64,000 nucleotides of DNA. It comes from an uncultured Alistipes sp. Lineage in GTDB: Bacteria; Bacteroidota; Bacteroidia; Bacteroidales; Rikenellaceae. The stretch is from the NCBI RefSeq assembly GCF_902388705.1, contig NZ_CABMQJ010000001.1:1-64000 (forward strand). Direction: 5' to 3'. Made by a program: the position numbers and the translations under genes. Each line of letters begins with the position of its first letter. Positions within the stretch are counted from its first letter, which is position 1. Shown one piece after another: positions 34,697 through 43,562 of this stretch. The notes under the pieces are model-generated. The model ran no database searches, was not told where the DNA came from, and worked only from the letters and a program-made list of their open reading frames with translations.

Positions 34697-36685
34697 TTAC
34701 TTCTCTAACGGCGCGTAACGTTTCAGCACCTCGTAAGCTTCGACGATACCCAGTTCGCCGGCTTTCGAAATGTCGAGGCATCCTTTGCGCGTATCTTTCA
34801 TGAATATTTGGATGATGCCGCGGTTGTAGTATGCCTCGGCGAAATTGGGGTTGAGTTCGATGGCTTTCGAGTAATCCTCGAATGCTTCGGGCAGGCTGCC
34901 CGACAGGGCCCGCAGGTTGGCGCGGTTGTAATAGCTGTACGCCAGGTCGGGGAAGAGCTTGATGGCCTTGTTCAAATCGGCGACCGCCTCGTCGTAGCTG
35001 TACGTGCGCTTGCTGTTGTTGTTCAGCCGGTTCGCGGGATCCGAATCGATGGTGATGCGCTGGTACGAGTTGTCGATCGACGAGATGAAGTCAATCATCT
35101 CGGCACGTGTCGTCGAACGGTTCAGGTAAAGGAACGGATTGCTCGGGTTCTGCTCGATGGCCGACGAGAACGTATTTACGGCATTGGTGTACTGCTTGAT
35201 GAGCGACTGCGACACGCCGCGTTCGAAAAGTACCGTCCACGAGGCGCGGTCGGTCTTCAGCTCTTCGACATACTGCTTGTCGAGCATCATGAGCGTGTCG
35301 GGGGCGATGTTGCTTTCGCGCCACGAGAGCGTGAGGAACTCGTTGTCGATACGTTTCTTGAAATCTTCGATACGCTGCACGTGGTAGCGTGTCACTGTCG
35401 GCACGGTGTCGGGGCGCATCAGCGTGAACTTGAACAGCGGCAGCAGGCGCATCTCCTCGTGGCCGCCGTTGTGGCCCGTTATGCGGTCGAAGCTTCCGCC
35501 CGAGAATTTGCTGTCGAACGACAGCAGGCGGTCGAAGCGCTGCGTCGTGTCGGCGAAGATGGAGTAGGTGCTGTCGCTCAAACGCGAACGGTATTCCGCA
35601 ATCTTCTTCTGTGCCGTATCGCGGTCTTTCTTGGCCCCCTGCTGGTCGCGCAGCAACTCGCGCAACCGGCTGCGGTAAATATAGGCGTTGGCGAAGTCGG
35701 GGTAAAGGTCGATGGCCGAGGTGTAGTCCTCGACGGCCTTTTCCAGCTCGCCCAGCTGGGAATAGACGCCTGCACGGTTGTAGTAAACCAGCACGTTGTT
35801 CGGCGAATAGAGCGCCACCTTGTCGTAGTCGTCCAGCGCACGGTTGTAGTCGCCGATTTGAGTGCGCAGCATGGCGCGGTTGAAATAGGTCAGCGAGTTC
35901 ATCGAATCGAGCTGAATCACCTTGTCGAAATCCGAAAGGGCCTGCATCGGACGGTTGGTATCCGAGTAGACCAGCGCACGGTTGAAGTACGAAAGCAGGT
36001 AGGTCGAGTCACAGGCGATGGCCTTGTTGAAGTCGGCCTCTGCCTCCGGATAACGCTTTTGCTCCATGTAAAGCCCGCCACGGCGGTTGTATCCGTTGGG
36101 ATTTTCGCGGTTGGTGCGGATGGCCGTGTTGAAATTGTCATAGGCCCGCACCGTATCCTTGAGGTGCAGGTAACTCAAGCCCCGGCAGATGAAAGCGTCA
36201 GCGACCTTGTTTTCCTGGCGGATGAATTTGTCGAAATCCTCGATTGCCTCCTTGAACTGCTGGTTCAGCAGGCGCGTCACGCCGCGGCTGTAATAGGGCC
36301 CGGGCAGGTCGGGGCGCAGTTCGATTGCCTCGCGGAAATCCTGCAGGGCGTCGTCGTAGTTGCCCAGGCGCGAACGGGTGATGGCCCGGTAGGTGTAAGC
36401 CTGCGTGTAAACCGGGTTCAGGCGGATTGCCGTCGAGAAATCGGCCTCGGCACCCAGCAGGTCGTCGAGGTTGTATTTGGCGATGCCGCGCAGGAAATAT
36501 CCCTCGAAAGCGTCTTCGTCGAAACGCAGCAGGGTGTTGAGCGTGCGGATGGCCTCCTGGTAATCGTTGTTCATCATGCACGACCGTCCCACCCAGAAGA
36601 AGTACTCCCGGTTGTACTGTGCATATGATTTCGTACCGCACAGCAGTGCGATGCCCGCGATGATTCCAAGAATATATTTTCGCAT
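34697..36685 (-). CDS. Exported tetratricopeptide-repeat protein
   Basis: A 662-residue protein with a signal peptide (YILGIIAGIALLCGTKSYAQ) and at least twelve canonical TPR units, many with the consensus A-Y-x-x-R-G-x-x (ADAFICRGLSYLHLKDTVRA, YTQAYTYRAITRSRLGNYDDA, FAEAYYNRGIIQIFMKDTRKG). A non-TPR insert lies around residues 375-470. It likely scaffolds an envelope complex. MRKYILG at 36685 is taken as start; an ATG at 36706 would add seven residues. It lies between era and an MFS gene on the same strand. Confidence 0.85.
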   Translation of the reverse strand: MRKYILGIIAGIALLCGTKSYAQYNREYFFWVGRSCMMNNDYQEAIRTLNTLLRFDEDAFEGYFLRGIAKYNLDDLLGAEADFSTAIRLNPVYTQAYTYRAITRSRLGNYDDALQDFREAIELRPDLPGPYYSRGVTRLLNQQFKEAIEDFDKFIRQENKVADAFICRGLSYLHLKDTVRAYDNFNTAIRTNRENPNGYNRRGGLYMEQKRYPEAEADFNKAIACDSTYLLSYFNRALVYSDTNRPMQALSDFDKVIQLDSMNSLTYFNRAMLRTQIGDYNRALDDYDKVALYSPNNVLVYYNRAGVYSQLGELEKAVEDYTSAIDLYPDFANAYIYRSRLRELLRDQQGAKKDRDTAQKKIAEYRSRLSDSTYSIFADTTQRFDRLLSFDSKFSGGSFDRITGHNGGHEEMRLLPLFKFTLMRPDTVPTVTRYHVQRIEDFKKRIDNEFLTLSWRESNIAPDTLMMLDKQYVEELKTDRASWTVLFERGVSQSLIKQYTNAVNTFSSAIEQNPSNPFLYLNRSTTRAEMIDFISSIDNSYQRITIDSDPANRLNNNSKRTYSYDEAVADLNKAIKLFPDLAYSYYNRANLRALSGSLPEAFEDYSKAIELNPNFAEAYYNRGIIQIFMKDTRKGCLDISKAGELGIVEAYEVLKRYAPLEK

Positions 36686-36739
36686 TTTCCGACTCACTTG
36701 TCCCATTAACGTTCTATACGGGCGGTTTATTATTCCGGG

Positions 36740-37621
36740 TTATTCCAATTCGTATCCGAAACGGCGCAGCTGGCGTTCGTTGTTGCGCCAGTCGTCGCTG
36801 ACTTTCACGAAGAGTTGCAGGAAGACTTTTTTCCCGAGGAACTGCTCCATATCCTCGCGCGCGGTCTGTCCGACTTTCTTGAGTTTTTCGCCCTTGTGGC
36901 CTATCAGGATGCCTTTCTGCGAGTCGCGGGCCACATAAATCGTCGCTGCGATGCGGTCGATGGCCGGCTCCTCCTTGTAGGATTCGATTTCAATTTCGCA
37001 GCAGTAGGGTATCTCCTTGTCGTAAAATTTCAGGATTTTTTCGCGGATGATTTCCGAGGCGAAGAAACGCAGCGTTTTGTCCGTCAGCGTGTCTTTCGGA
37101 TAGAAGGCCGGCCCTTCGGGCAGCAGGGCGAGGATTGTTTTGAACAACCCCTCGATGTTGAAATTCTCCTTGGCCGACGTGGGAACAATCCGGGCTTCGG
37201 GCAGCTCCTGCTGCCATTTGTCGACCAAAGCTTCGAGCGCTTCGGGCGTCGTGAGGTCGATTTTGTTGATGATAACGACGGTCGGGATGCCGCTTTGTTT
37301 GATGCGTTCGATAATTTCCGCCGAGCGTTCGCTCCGCTCCACGGTGTCGGTGACGTAGAGGATGACGTCGGCGTCGGTCACGGCGCCCGTCACGAATTTC
37401 ATCATCGACTCCTGCAACTTGTAGTTGGGTTTGAGGATGCCCGGCGTATCGGAATAGACGATCTGGAAATCTTCGCCGCTGACGATGCCCATGATACGGT
37501 GGCGGGTGGTCTGCGCTTTGGAGGTGATGATCGACAGCTTTTCGCCGACCAGTGCGTTCATCAGTGTCGATTTGCCGACGTTGGGATTCCCGATGATATT
37601 TACAAAACCCGATTTGTGCAT
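36740..37621 (-). CDS. era: Ribosome-assembly GTPase Era
   Basis: A 293-residue protein with an N-terminal GTPase domain (GNPNVGKSTLMNALVG, DTPGILKPN, VIINKIDL) and a C-terminal KH domain (ILIGHKGEKLKKVGQTAREDMEQFL). Era binds 16S rRNA and checks maturation of the small ribosomal subunit. The start at 37621 (MHKSGFVNIIGNP) is typical; a longer frame starts at 37648 but lies inside the promoter. The TPR gene follows 54 bases later. Confidence 0.95.
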   Translation of the reverse strand: MHKSGFVNIIGNPNVGKSTLMNALVGEKLSIITSKAQTTRHRIMGIVSGEDFQIVYSDTPGILKPNYKLQESMMKFVTGAVTDADVILYVTDTVERSERSAEIIERIKQSGIPTVVIINKIDLTTPEALEALVDKWQQELPEARIVPTSAKENFNIEGLFKTILALLPEGPAFYPKDTLTDKTLRFFASEIIREKILKFYDKEIPYCCEIEIESYKEEPAIDRIAATIYVARDSQKGILIGHKGEKLKKVGQTAREDMEQFLGKKVFLQLFVKVSDDWRNNERQLRRFGYELE

Positions 37622-37645
37622 TTTCCTTTCAGGATATGATTCGGA

Positions 37646-37653
37646 CAAAGGTA
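37646..37653 (-). promoter_or_regulatory. -7 box for era
   Basis: TACCTTTG on the minus strand, 24 bases upstream of the ATG at 37621. Confidence 0.6.
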
Positions 37654-37749
37654 ACGATAAAATAAGACCCCTGCAAACGCCCGGGCGATTAATTTACCTG
37701 CTTATTCGGCCGGTTCGGCGGTGTTCGGCGTATTTCGGGATTTTTCTTT

Positions 37750-37757
37750 TATATTTG
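37750..37757 (+). promoter_or_regulatory. -7 box for the nitroreductase gene
   Basis: TATATTTG, 28 bases before the ATG at 37786. Confidence 0.6.
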
Positions 37758-37785
37758 CCGTAACACGAATCTTATCGGAAACCGG

Positions 37786-38421
37786 ATGAACAAATCGAAA
37801 TTACTCTTCTTTATGGCGGGCGCCGTTTTGGCGGCCCTGCTGGTGTGGTGGCTGCTTGCCGGCCTGCGCCCGGCGGCGGAAACTCCGTCCGGGGGTGCGC
37901 AAACGCCCCTCGACGTGATTCTTACCCGCACGAGCGTCCGGGCCTACCGGGACTGTCCGGTCGGTGCCGATACGGTCGAACTGCTGCTGCGTGCCGCGAT
38001 GGCCGCACCTACGGCCGTGAACCGCCAGCCGTGGGCTTTCGTGGTCGTGGACGACCCGGAATTGCTGCGTAAGTTTTCCGAGGCCCTGCCTTATGCGAAG
38101 ATGGCGGCCGGGGCCCCGGTAGCCGTGGTGGTATGCGGCGACCTCGCGCGTAATCCGGGAGCTTCCGGCGACTGGTGGGTGATGGACGCTGCCGCGGCCT
38201 CCGAGAACCTGCTCCTTGCGGCGCATGCCGTAGGATTGGGGGCCGTGTGGACGGGCGTATACCCGCGCAGCGAGCGTGTGAAAGCCGTGCGCGAAATTCT
38301 GGGTCTGCCCGGAAACGTTGTCCCGCTGAACCTGATTCCAATCGGCTATCCGGCTGAAACTCCGGCGCCCAAACAGAAATGGAACCCGGCGAACGTCCGG
38401 TATAACGGCTGGGCGGAGTAG
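37786..38421 (+). CDS. Membrane-anchored nitroreductase-family protein
   Basis: A 211-residue protein. An N-terminal membrane segment (LLFFMAGAVLAALLVWWLLAG) is followed by an FMN-binding nitroreductase fold: LDVILTRTSVRAYRDCPV for the phosphate-binding Arg residues, RAAMAAPTAVNRQPWAFVVV and the late HAVGLGAVWTGVYPRSERVKAVREILGLP. The family reduces nitro and quinone compounds with NAD(P)H. A signal-anchor is unusual for these FMN enzymes, which are normally cytoplasmic. Confidence 0.85.
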   Translation: MNKSKLLFFMAGAVLAALLVWWLLAGLRPAAETPSGGAQTPLDVILTRTSVRAYRDCPVGADTVELLLRAAMAAPTAVNRQPWAFVVVDDPELLRKFSEALPYAKMAAGAPVAVVVCGDLARNPGASGDWWVMDAAAASENLLLAAHAVGLGAVWTGVYPRSERVKAVREILGLPGNVVPLNLIPIGYPAETPAPKQKWNPANVRYNGWAE

Positions 38422-38439
38422 GTCGCACGGACAATACGG

Positions 38440-38472
38440 AGCACCCCGGCTCCGCGGAGCCGGGGTGCTTTC
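38440..38472. terminator. Terminator between nitroreductase and S41 peptidase genes
   Basis: AGCACCCCGGCTCCGC and GCGGAGCCGGGGTGCT form a perfect palindrome followed by T residues. Confidence 0.8.
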
Positions 38473-38568
38473 TGTCGTTTATCGTCGGCCGTGCGGCGGG
38501 TGTGCGCTGTCTTCGCACCGGATGGCAGGTCGGGTGCCGGTGTGTCGCCAGTACGGTTCCGTGAGGCC

Positions 38569-39813
38569 TTACTGCGCCTTAATCCACTCGTATACCGGGT
38601 CGATGCCTTTGGTGAAATCCGCAAAACTCATTTCGATTCTGACGTCGGGGGTGATTGTACCGGCCTCGTCGTCCGTGCGCCGGAAGTATTTGGTCGAATA
38701 GGCCACTGTCAGCTTCGATGCGGGGAGCTGGAAACTCCGCACTTCGCCGAAATGGTTGGGTTTGCCGGCGGTCTCTTCGCCGACGATGACCGCGTCGGTC
38801 AGCTTCTTGAAATCCATCGTGTTCAGGATGGCCGAGGAAAATGTTTTCCGCCCGATGATTACATAGGTTTTTATGCCGGGGTGCTGTTTCAGCATCCCGG
38901 CCAGCCTTTCGATGAAGGCTGTCCCCTGTGCCGAATTCCCTCCGCCGTTGTTCCGCATGTCGAAAATGATTTTCCCGACGGGGTTGTCCTGCAAGATGCC
39001 GAACGCCTTTTCGCAGAACTCCGTGAATGAGGGCAGCGACGCGGCCTTCTCCCTGCTGTTGAACTCCGCTTCGCTTTCACGGCCCCAGCAGGAGTTGTAG
39101 AGGATGTAGTATATCTTTTCTTCCGGGAAGTAGCGATCCGTGAAAAGCACGTTCCGCGCCGCCAAGGCAAAGGGCAGGGAATCGGGCTGGAAGGCGGCCG
39201 GCGCTGCCTGCTGCGGCTCGGACGGTTTCAGCGTACGGGTCATGCTCCCGTCCAGCGTAAGCTCTACCTGCCGGTTCCGTGCAAACCCGAAATATTCCAG
39301 GAGTTGCAGTGACGGGAACAATTGGGGAATCATGGATTTTACCATCGCCTCGTTGTCGACCGTGAACAGGGTGCTCAAACTGTCGATTACGGTTCTGACA
39401 GGCGCCTCTCCGACCGCCGTGAGCCTGTGTCCCAGCAACTCCTTGTTTTCGGCGGTCGTCCGGATGACGTACAACCCGTCGGAAACCCAGAGCAGGCCGA
39501 GCGGCAGTATATCCTGCCGGTTTATCAGTTGGTTGAAATACAGCATGGTGTGCGAATCGCCCAGCCTGGCAATCAGCTGCTGGGTTTTCAGCGCCGTCGC
39601 GAAATCGCCGTCGTCCCCGGCCGAGGCTTTGATTGCGTCGATTGCGGACTCGAACCGGGCCCTGTCGTATTTCGCAAAGAGGTTGCAATGTTTCGCAGGC
39701 AGTTCCCTGGCCAGGTAATCCAGATCGGCGGCCCAGTCGATGCCGCTCGCACCCTGGGAGAAAGCCGCCGGGACTGATGCGAGCCCCAGAAATAGCAGAA
39801 ATAGTTTTTTCAT
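38569..39813 (-). CDS. Exported S41-family (tail-specific) peptidase-like protein
   Basis: A 414-residue protein with a signal peptide (KKLFLLFLGLASVPAAFSQG). The S41 core appears late: VGKIIFDMRNNGGGNSAQG, YVIIGRKTFSSAILNT with the likely nucleophile Ser, and VIVGEETAGKPNHFGEVRSFQLP. The N-terminal half (LARLGDSHTMLYF region) is the family's substrate-recruiting part; I see no PDZ domain. It probably acts in the periplasm. It stands alone between two terminators. Confidence 0.85.
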   Translation of the reverse strand: MKKLFLLFLGLASVPAAFSQGASGIDWAADLDYLARELPAKHCNLFAKYDRARFESAIDAIKASAGDDGDFATALKTQQLIARLGDSHTMLYFNQLINRQDILPLGLLWVSDGLYVIRTTAENKELLGHRLTAVGEAPVRTVIDSLSTLFTVDNEAMVKSMIPQLFPSLQLLEYFGFARNRQVELTLDGSMTRTLKPSEPQQAAPAAFQPDSLPFALAARNVLFTDRYFPEEKIYYILYNSCWGRESEAEFNSREKAASLPSFTEFCEKAFGILQDNPVGKIIFDMRNNGGGNSAQGTAFIERLAGMLKQHPGIKTYVIIGRKTFSSAILNTMDFKKLTDAVIVGEETAGKPNHFGEVRSFQLPASKLTVAYSTKYFRRTDDEAGTITPDVRIEMSFADFTKGIDPVYEWIKAQ

Positions 39814-39918
39814 GGTGGTTTGCGGGATTGGTTGTGTCTGTAAATGTAGCGATTATTTTTCGATTCCGTGCAGGAACCCGTCCTTAAAACTCCTGCCGGT
39901 CTAACCCCCGCCTGAACG

Positions 39919-39957
39919 GAAAATCCCTGCGGACAATAGTCCGCAGGGATTTTCTTT
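39919..39957. terminator. Terminator of the large repeat-lipoprotein gene
   Basis: GAAAATCCCTGCGGAC and GTCCGCAGGGATTTTC are perfect 16-base arms around AATA, followed by TT-rich sequence. Confidence 0.8.
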
Positions 39958-39975
39958 CAGAGGGATGGAGTTTTG

Positions 39976-42900
39976 TTACTCGACTTTGAAGCCGGCGACG
40001 TCCTCCATGCTGTTGGGGAAGATTTGATATGCTCCTTTGTATACCTCCATGATGCCGTTCAGGTTCGCCTTCCTTATTGCGATGGTTTCATTGGCGTATA
40101 CGGCATAATTGGTCGAACGCGCCACCATCGGCAGGCCTGCATCGTCCGTGAAATTGACCGACGTGGTTTTCTTGTTCACGACCCATGTCGTCGACTCTTT
40201 TGCCGGAGTGAGGTTCTTCACCATCACGTACTGGCCTACGTAATCCCCGGCCTGCGATACGGTGATTTGGGGAACGTTCATCGTTACCTTCTCCTGTGTG
40301 GGGAAGATGGTCGCCATCCTGATTTGCGGCAGGTCGTTGTTGACGTCGTATTTGGCGTATTTGAGGCTGACGATTACCTTCGTACCCACGGGCAGGTCTT
40401 TCTCCGTGTAATCGCTGCCCTTGAGGATGATACCCGAGTTGGCATCCCCGGTGTTGTCCACCAGCGAGATGAGCTGGTAGAAGTTTCCGCCTTCGTTATT
40501 GGCTGCCACATAGCCCTTTACGGCGACCAGTTCGCCCAATGCATCGCCTGGGGCCATCGTGGCGAGTTTGGCGTTGAGTTCCTTGACCGTGATGGCCTTG
40601 CTCTCGTCGGGCATGGTCTCCTGATCTGCGAATTCGATTGAGGTCGTCAGGGTGTTGAGGTATTTGATGTCCGTGCCCGAAACGCCGACAGTGTAGCCCG
40701 TGACGATGACTTTGCGGTCGACGAAGTTGTCGATGTTGAGAGCGCTGGTGGGGTAGGCGATCGAGCCGACGACGTTCGTACCCTCCACAGCGACATTATA
40801 GTGCCACTGATAAATCTGGTCGCGGTACGAAGAGAGGTTGCCTTCGTATTTGACATACTTGATCGTCGGGTTGTTGACATAGGCGTCGAAATCGGCAGCA
40901 CTGAATGCGGCAGGTGCGGGCTGCATGAATGCTTCGTGTCCGTTCGTCGTGATTTCCGAGGTTTCGCCGAACTGCTTCATACCGCCGTATTCCGAGGTGG
41001 CGCCTTCCACGGTGACCTTGTCGCCTACGGTCGCGCCGTGCTTTTTCTTGAACACCAGAATCGTACCCGTAGCATCTTTTACGAGGAAGCCCTTGTCGTG
41101 GATGCCGATAACCTGTCCTTCGACCTTGTAGACCTCATCGATGGGCGCGGCCAGCACCTCGGCGATTGTGGAAAGGGTAACCTGATCCTCCTTGCCGAAT
41201 TCGATTGCCTGTCCGCCGTTGCCCGGGAGCAGCAACACGTCGTCGATGCGGTTCACGCTGCCCATTTTAGCCTCGAACTTGATGTAGAGCGTACCGGTGC
41301 CGGCAGGCAGGGTGAAATCGGCCGATGCCAGACGCCAGTCGCCCGCCTCGTCCGCAACACCGCCGAAGTCGTAGTCGAGCGCCTGCGACCAGAGTTCTCC
41401 GTCGGCCGAGAGGCGTACCACGAAGTCGGATTTGATGAAGGCGTTGCTGCCGCCCTGCGCGTAGCGCTGTGCGCCGAACGAGAGGCGGAGCTTCTGCGAC
41501 GGAACTGCGATCTTCTGAATCGTGAAATAGGTGGGAAGCGAGCTGAAGAAGATGTTGTTCTTGCCCGAACCGTCGTAGTGCGAAAGCGAGCCTTTCGACG
41601 ACTGGTTCGTACGGGCGGACATGCTCTTGAAGTCGTAGGTCACGTCGGCAACGCCCGAGCCTTTGTGGTTTTTCCAGCCGTCGAACTGGTCGAGGAACGG
41701 CCATTGTCCGCCGTCGCCGTAGGACTGGGTGGCGAGTTTCTTGTCGAACGTGCTGTAGAAGATGGCTCCGTCGGGAACGATTTCCTCCACGGTGCCGTTG
41801 TCCGTGATTTCCACGGGGATGGTATACATATAGGTTTTGTACGAACCGAAGAGCCAGCCGGTGATGGTGATGCTGTGTCCGTCGTATTTCTCCTTGAAAT
41901 CGGCGCTCATGTAGTCGAGGCTGCCCTGTACCGAGGTGTTGTCGATTTCGACATTGACATAGTCGCCCGCGACGAGTACCGTACCCGTGTAGGTGACGTA
42001 TTTCACTTCCGGGTTTTTCATGTAGGTTTCGATTTCTGCGGCCGCGAATGCTGCCGGCTGGGGATATGCGGCGCTTTCGCTGCCGGTCTTCACGAGCGAG
42101 CAGCCTTTGTCGAATTGCTTCAGGCCGTTGCGCGAGGCGGTTTTGCCCGATACCGTGACGATGTCGCCGGCGGCCAGGCCGTGTGCGCTGCCTTTGAATG
42201 CATACATGCGGGCATCGCCCTGCTGGAGGAGTACGCCCTGTTCGTTGGTGCCGACGACTTTCGCGCCTTCCACTTCGAATGCCGTACCTACGGCCGCTGC
42301 AAGCACTTCGGCGAGGGTGCTCTTGGTTCCCGATACCGTGAAACGTTCGCCGGTCAGCTGGATGTCGTCGCTGGTGCAGGGCATGAGTTGCAGTGTGCCG
42401 TTGTAGATGCCGGCGATTCCGGCCATCGAGCCGCTTTTATCGGTGGGAATTGCCGTTCCGGCGAAAGATGCGGTTTCCAGGGTGCGGATTTTGTAGGATT
42501 TGCCGTCCTGCGTTTCCATCGAAACGTTGCCCTTGTTGCTGCTGTTGTTCCACGTACCGCTTTCGTTCGATTCGGGCTGCGTATGCTCGATTTTCACATA
42601 CTGCGATTCGTATTCGGCGATTTTGTCCGCTGTGATTACGACCGGCTGCAGCGGGTCGGTATGCTCTGTGAAAACCGGTTCGTTGTATGTCGAAACCTGA
42701 AGCAGGCCGTTGAATAGTTCCGCGGAGGCGTCGCTCAATGAAATGGCGACTGCATCTCCACGCTCGAAGGTGTTGTTAGACTGACTGATGGAGAGTGCAA
42801 TTCCGGCGCCGCCCTCCTGCGTGTCATCGGCAACAACCAGGATGAAGGGCTGCTGGTTTCCCCCCCCCTTGTCGGAAACTACGATACCCCGGAGGGTCAT

Positions 42901-43383
42901 TGCCTTAATTTCGTCCGTCAGTTCTTTCTTGGCCGACGGCTGGGTCGCCATGATGAGCCGACGGATTTCGGCGACGTTGGTATCCGGACTTTCGGGCAGG
43001 CCGTCCTGGGTCTGCTTTACGGTACATTTGCCTGTGGCTGTGATGCCCATGTAGCCGCGGGCCGTCACGGTAATGACGCCCGTGCGCGATGTGGCGTTGG
43101 CCGGTACGGTGACTTCTACCGTTGCGGAGCCCCTGCCGTTTTTGCGTTCGAGTCCGATCCATGCGTCGGCTTCGATGGCCCAATCAAGCTTGCCGTTGAG
43201 TTTGATTTCAAGGCTTTTCGTCTGTGTCTGTCCGCGGTCGAAGAGCAGCGACTGGGTTACTTCCAGCTCGGGAACCAGCTTGTCGTCTTCGGAATCATCG
43301 TCCGAACAGGAGGTGAAAGTTACTCCCAGCGTGAGCAAGAACGCCGTGCAGAGTAATCTTTTCCAGAAAGATAATTGCATCAT
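39976..43383 (-). CDS. Large surface lipoprotein with BACON and repeated OB-fold-like modules
   Basis: A 1135-residue lipoprotein (lipobox GVTFTSC, Cys26) with an acidic surface-export signal SDDDSEDD. Residues about 38-130 form a BACON-like domain (NGKLDWAIEADAWIGLERKNG). Then comes a DUF5689-like module (NVAEIRRLIMATQPSAKKEL, LRGIVVSDKGGG) and at least two related modules that start TLAEVLAAAVGTAFEVEGAKV and TIAEVLAAPIDEVYKVEGQVI and each contain a second half like VKYVTYTGTVLV / IKYVKYEGNLSS. A jelly-roll-like insert lies between them (AIFYSTFDKKLATQSYGDGG). The same modules occur in the lipoprotein at 13085. A nine-G tract lies in codons near 172. The ligand is unknown; nucleic acid is a guess by analogy. 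Confidence 0.8.
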   Translation of the reverse strand: MMQLSFWKRLLCTAFLLTLGVTFTSCSDDDSEDDKLVPELEVTQSLLFDRGQTQTKSLEIKLNGKLDWAIEADAWIGLERKNGRGSATVEVTVPANATSRTGVITVTARGYMGITATGKCTVKQTQDGLPESPDTNVAEIRRLIMATQPSAKKELTDEIKAMTLRGIVVSDKGGGNQQPFILVVADDTQEGGAGIALSISQSNNTFERGDAVAISLSDASAELFNGLLQVSTYNEPVFTEHTDPLQPVVITADKIAEYESQYVKIEHTQPESNESGTWNNSSNKGNVSMETQDGKSYKIRTLETASFAGTAIPTDKSGSMAGIAGIYNGTLQLMPCTSDDIQLTGERFTVSGTKSTLAEVLAAAVGTAFEVEGAKVVGTNEQGVLLQQGDARMYAFKGSAHGLAAGDIVTVSGKTASRNGLKQFDKGCSLVKTGSESAAYPQPAAFAAAEIETYMKNPEVKYVTYTGTVLVAGDYVNVEIDNTSVQGSLDYMSADFKEKYDGHSITITGWLFGSYKTYMYTIPVEITDNGTVEEIVPDGAIFYSTFDKKLATQSYGDGGQWPFLDQFDGWKNHKGSGVADVTYDFKSMSARTNQSSKGSLSHYDGSGKNNIFFSSLPTYFTIQKIAVPSQKLRLSFGAQRYAQGGSNAFIKSDFVVRLSADGELWSQALDYDFGGVADEAGDWRLASADFTLPAGTGTLYIKFEAKMGSVNRIDDVLLLPGNGGQAIEFGKEDQVTLSTIAEVLAAPIDEVYKVEGQVIGIHDKGFLVKDATGTILVFKKKHGATVGDKVTVEGATSEYGGMKQFGETSEITTNGHEAFMQPAPAAFSAADFDAYVNNPTIKYVKYEGNLSSYRDQIYQWHYNVAVEGTNVVGSIAYPTSALNIDNFVDRKVIVTGYTVGVSGTDIKYLNTLTTSIEFADQETMPDESKAITVKELNAKLATMAPGDALGELVAVKGYVAANNEGGNFYQLISLVDNTGDANSGIILKGSDYTEKDLPVGTKVIVSLKYAKYDVNNDLPQIRMATIFPTQEKVTMNVPQITVSQAGDYVGQYVMVKNLTPAKESTTWVVNKKTTSVNFTDDAGLPMVARSTNYAVYANETIAIRKANLNGIMEVYKGAYQIFPNSMEDVAGFKVE
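42860..42868. repeat. Nine-base C/G homopolymer inside the surface lipoprotein gene
   Basis: Nine G on the coding strand in DKGGGNQ. The frame is intact at nine; a change of one base would truncate the protein soon after. Confidence 0.95.
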
Positions 43384-43509
43384 GTGGATAATTTAATTAA
43401 ATAAATAAAGTGTAAGGTGAAAATTAATGAAGCTAATATAGTATATATTTAATTGATTCCTGTGAAAAATTGAATAAATCTTTATTTCGCGGCGAAAATC
43501 GCATCGCAC

Positions 43510-43539
43510 AAAAAAAATCCCTCATCGCAATGAGGGATT
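43510..43539 (-). terminator. Terminator of ffh
   Basis: Reading leftward, AATCCCTCAT and ATGAGGGATT pair around four bases and are followed by eight T residues. Confidence 0.8.
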
Positions 43540-43562
43540 CAGTCGAATGCTGTTTTTTCGTA

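Noticed and set aside
34808..36628. A 606-codon plus-strand frame opposite the TPR protein
   Set aside because: Val/Arg-rich antisense of repeated TPR codons.
40801..42717. A 638-codon plus-strand frame opposite the large lipoprotein
   Set aside because: No motif; the minus strand has a lipobox and repeated modules.
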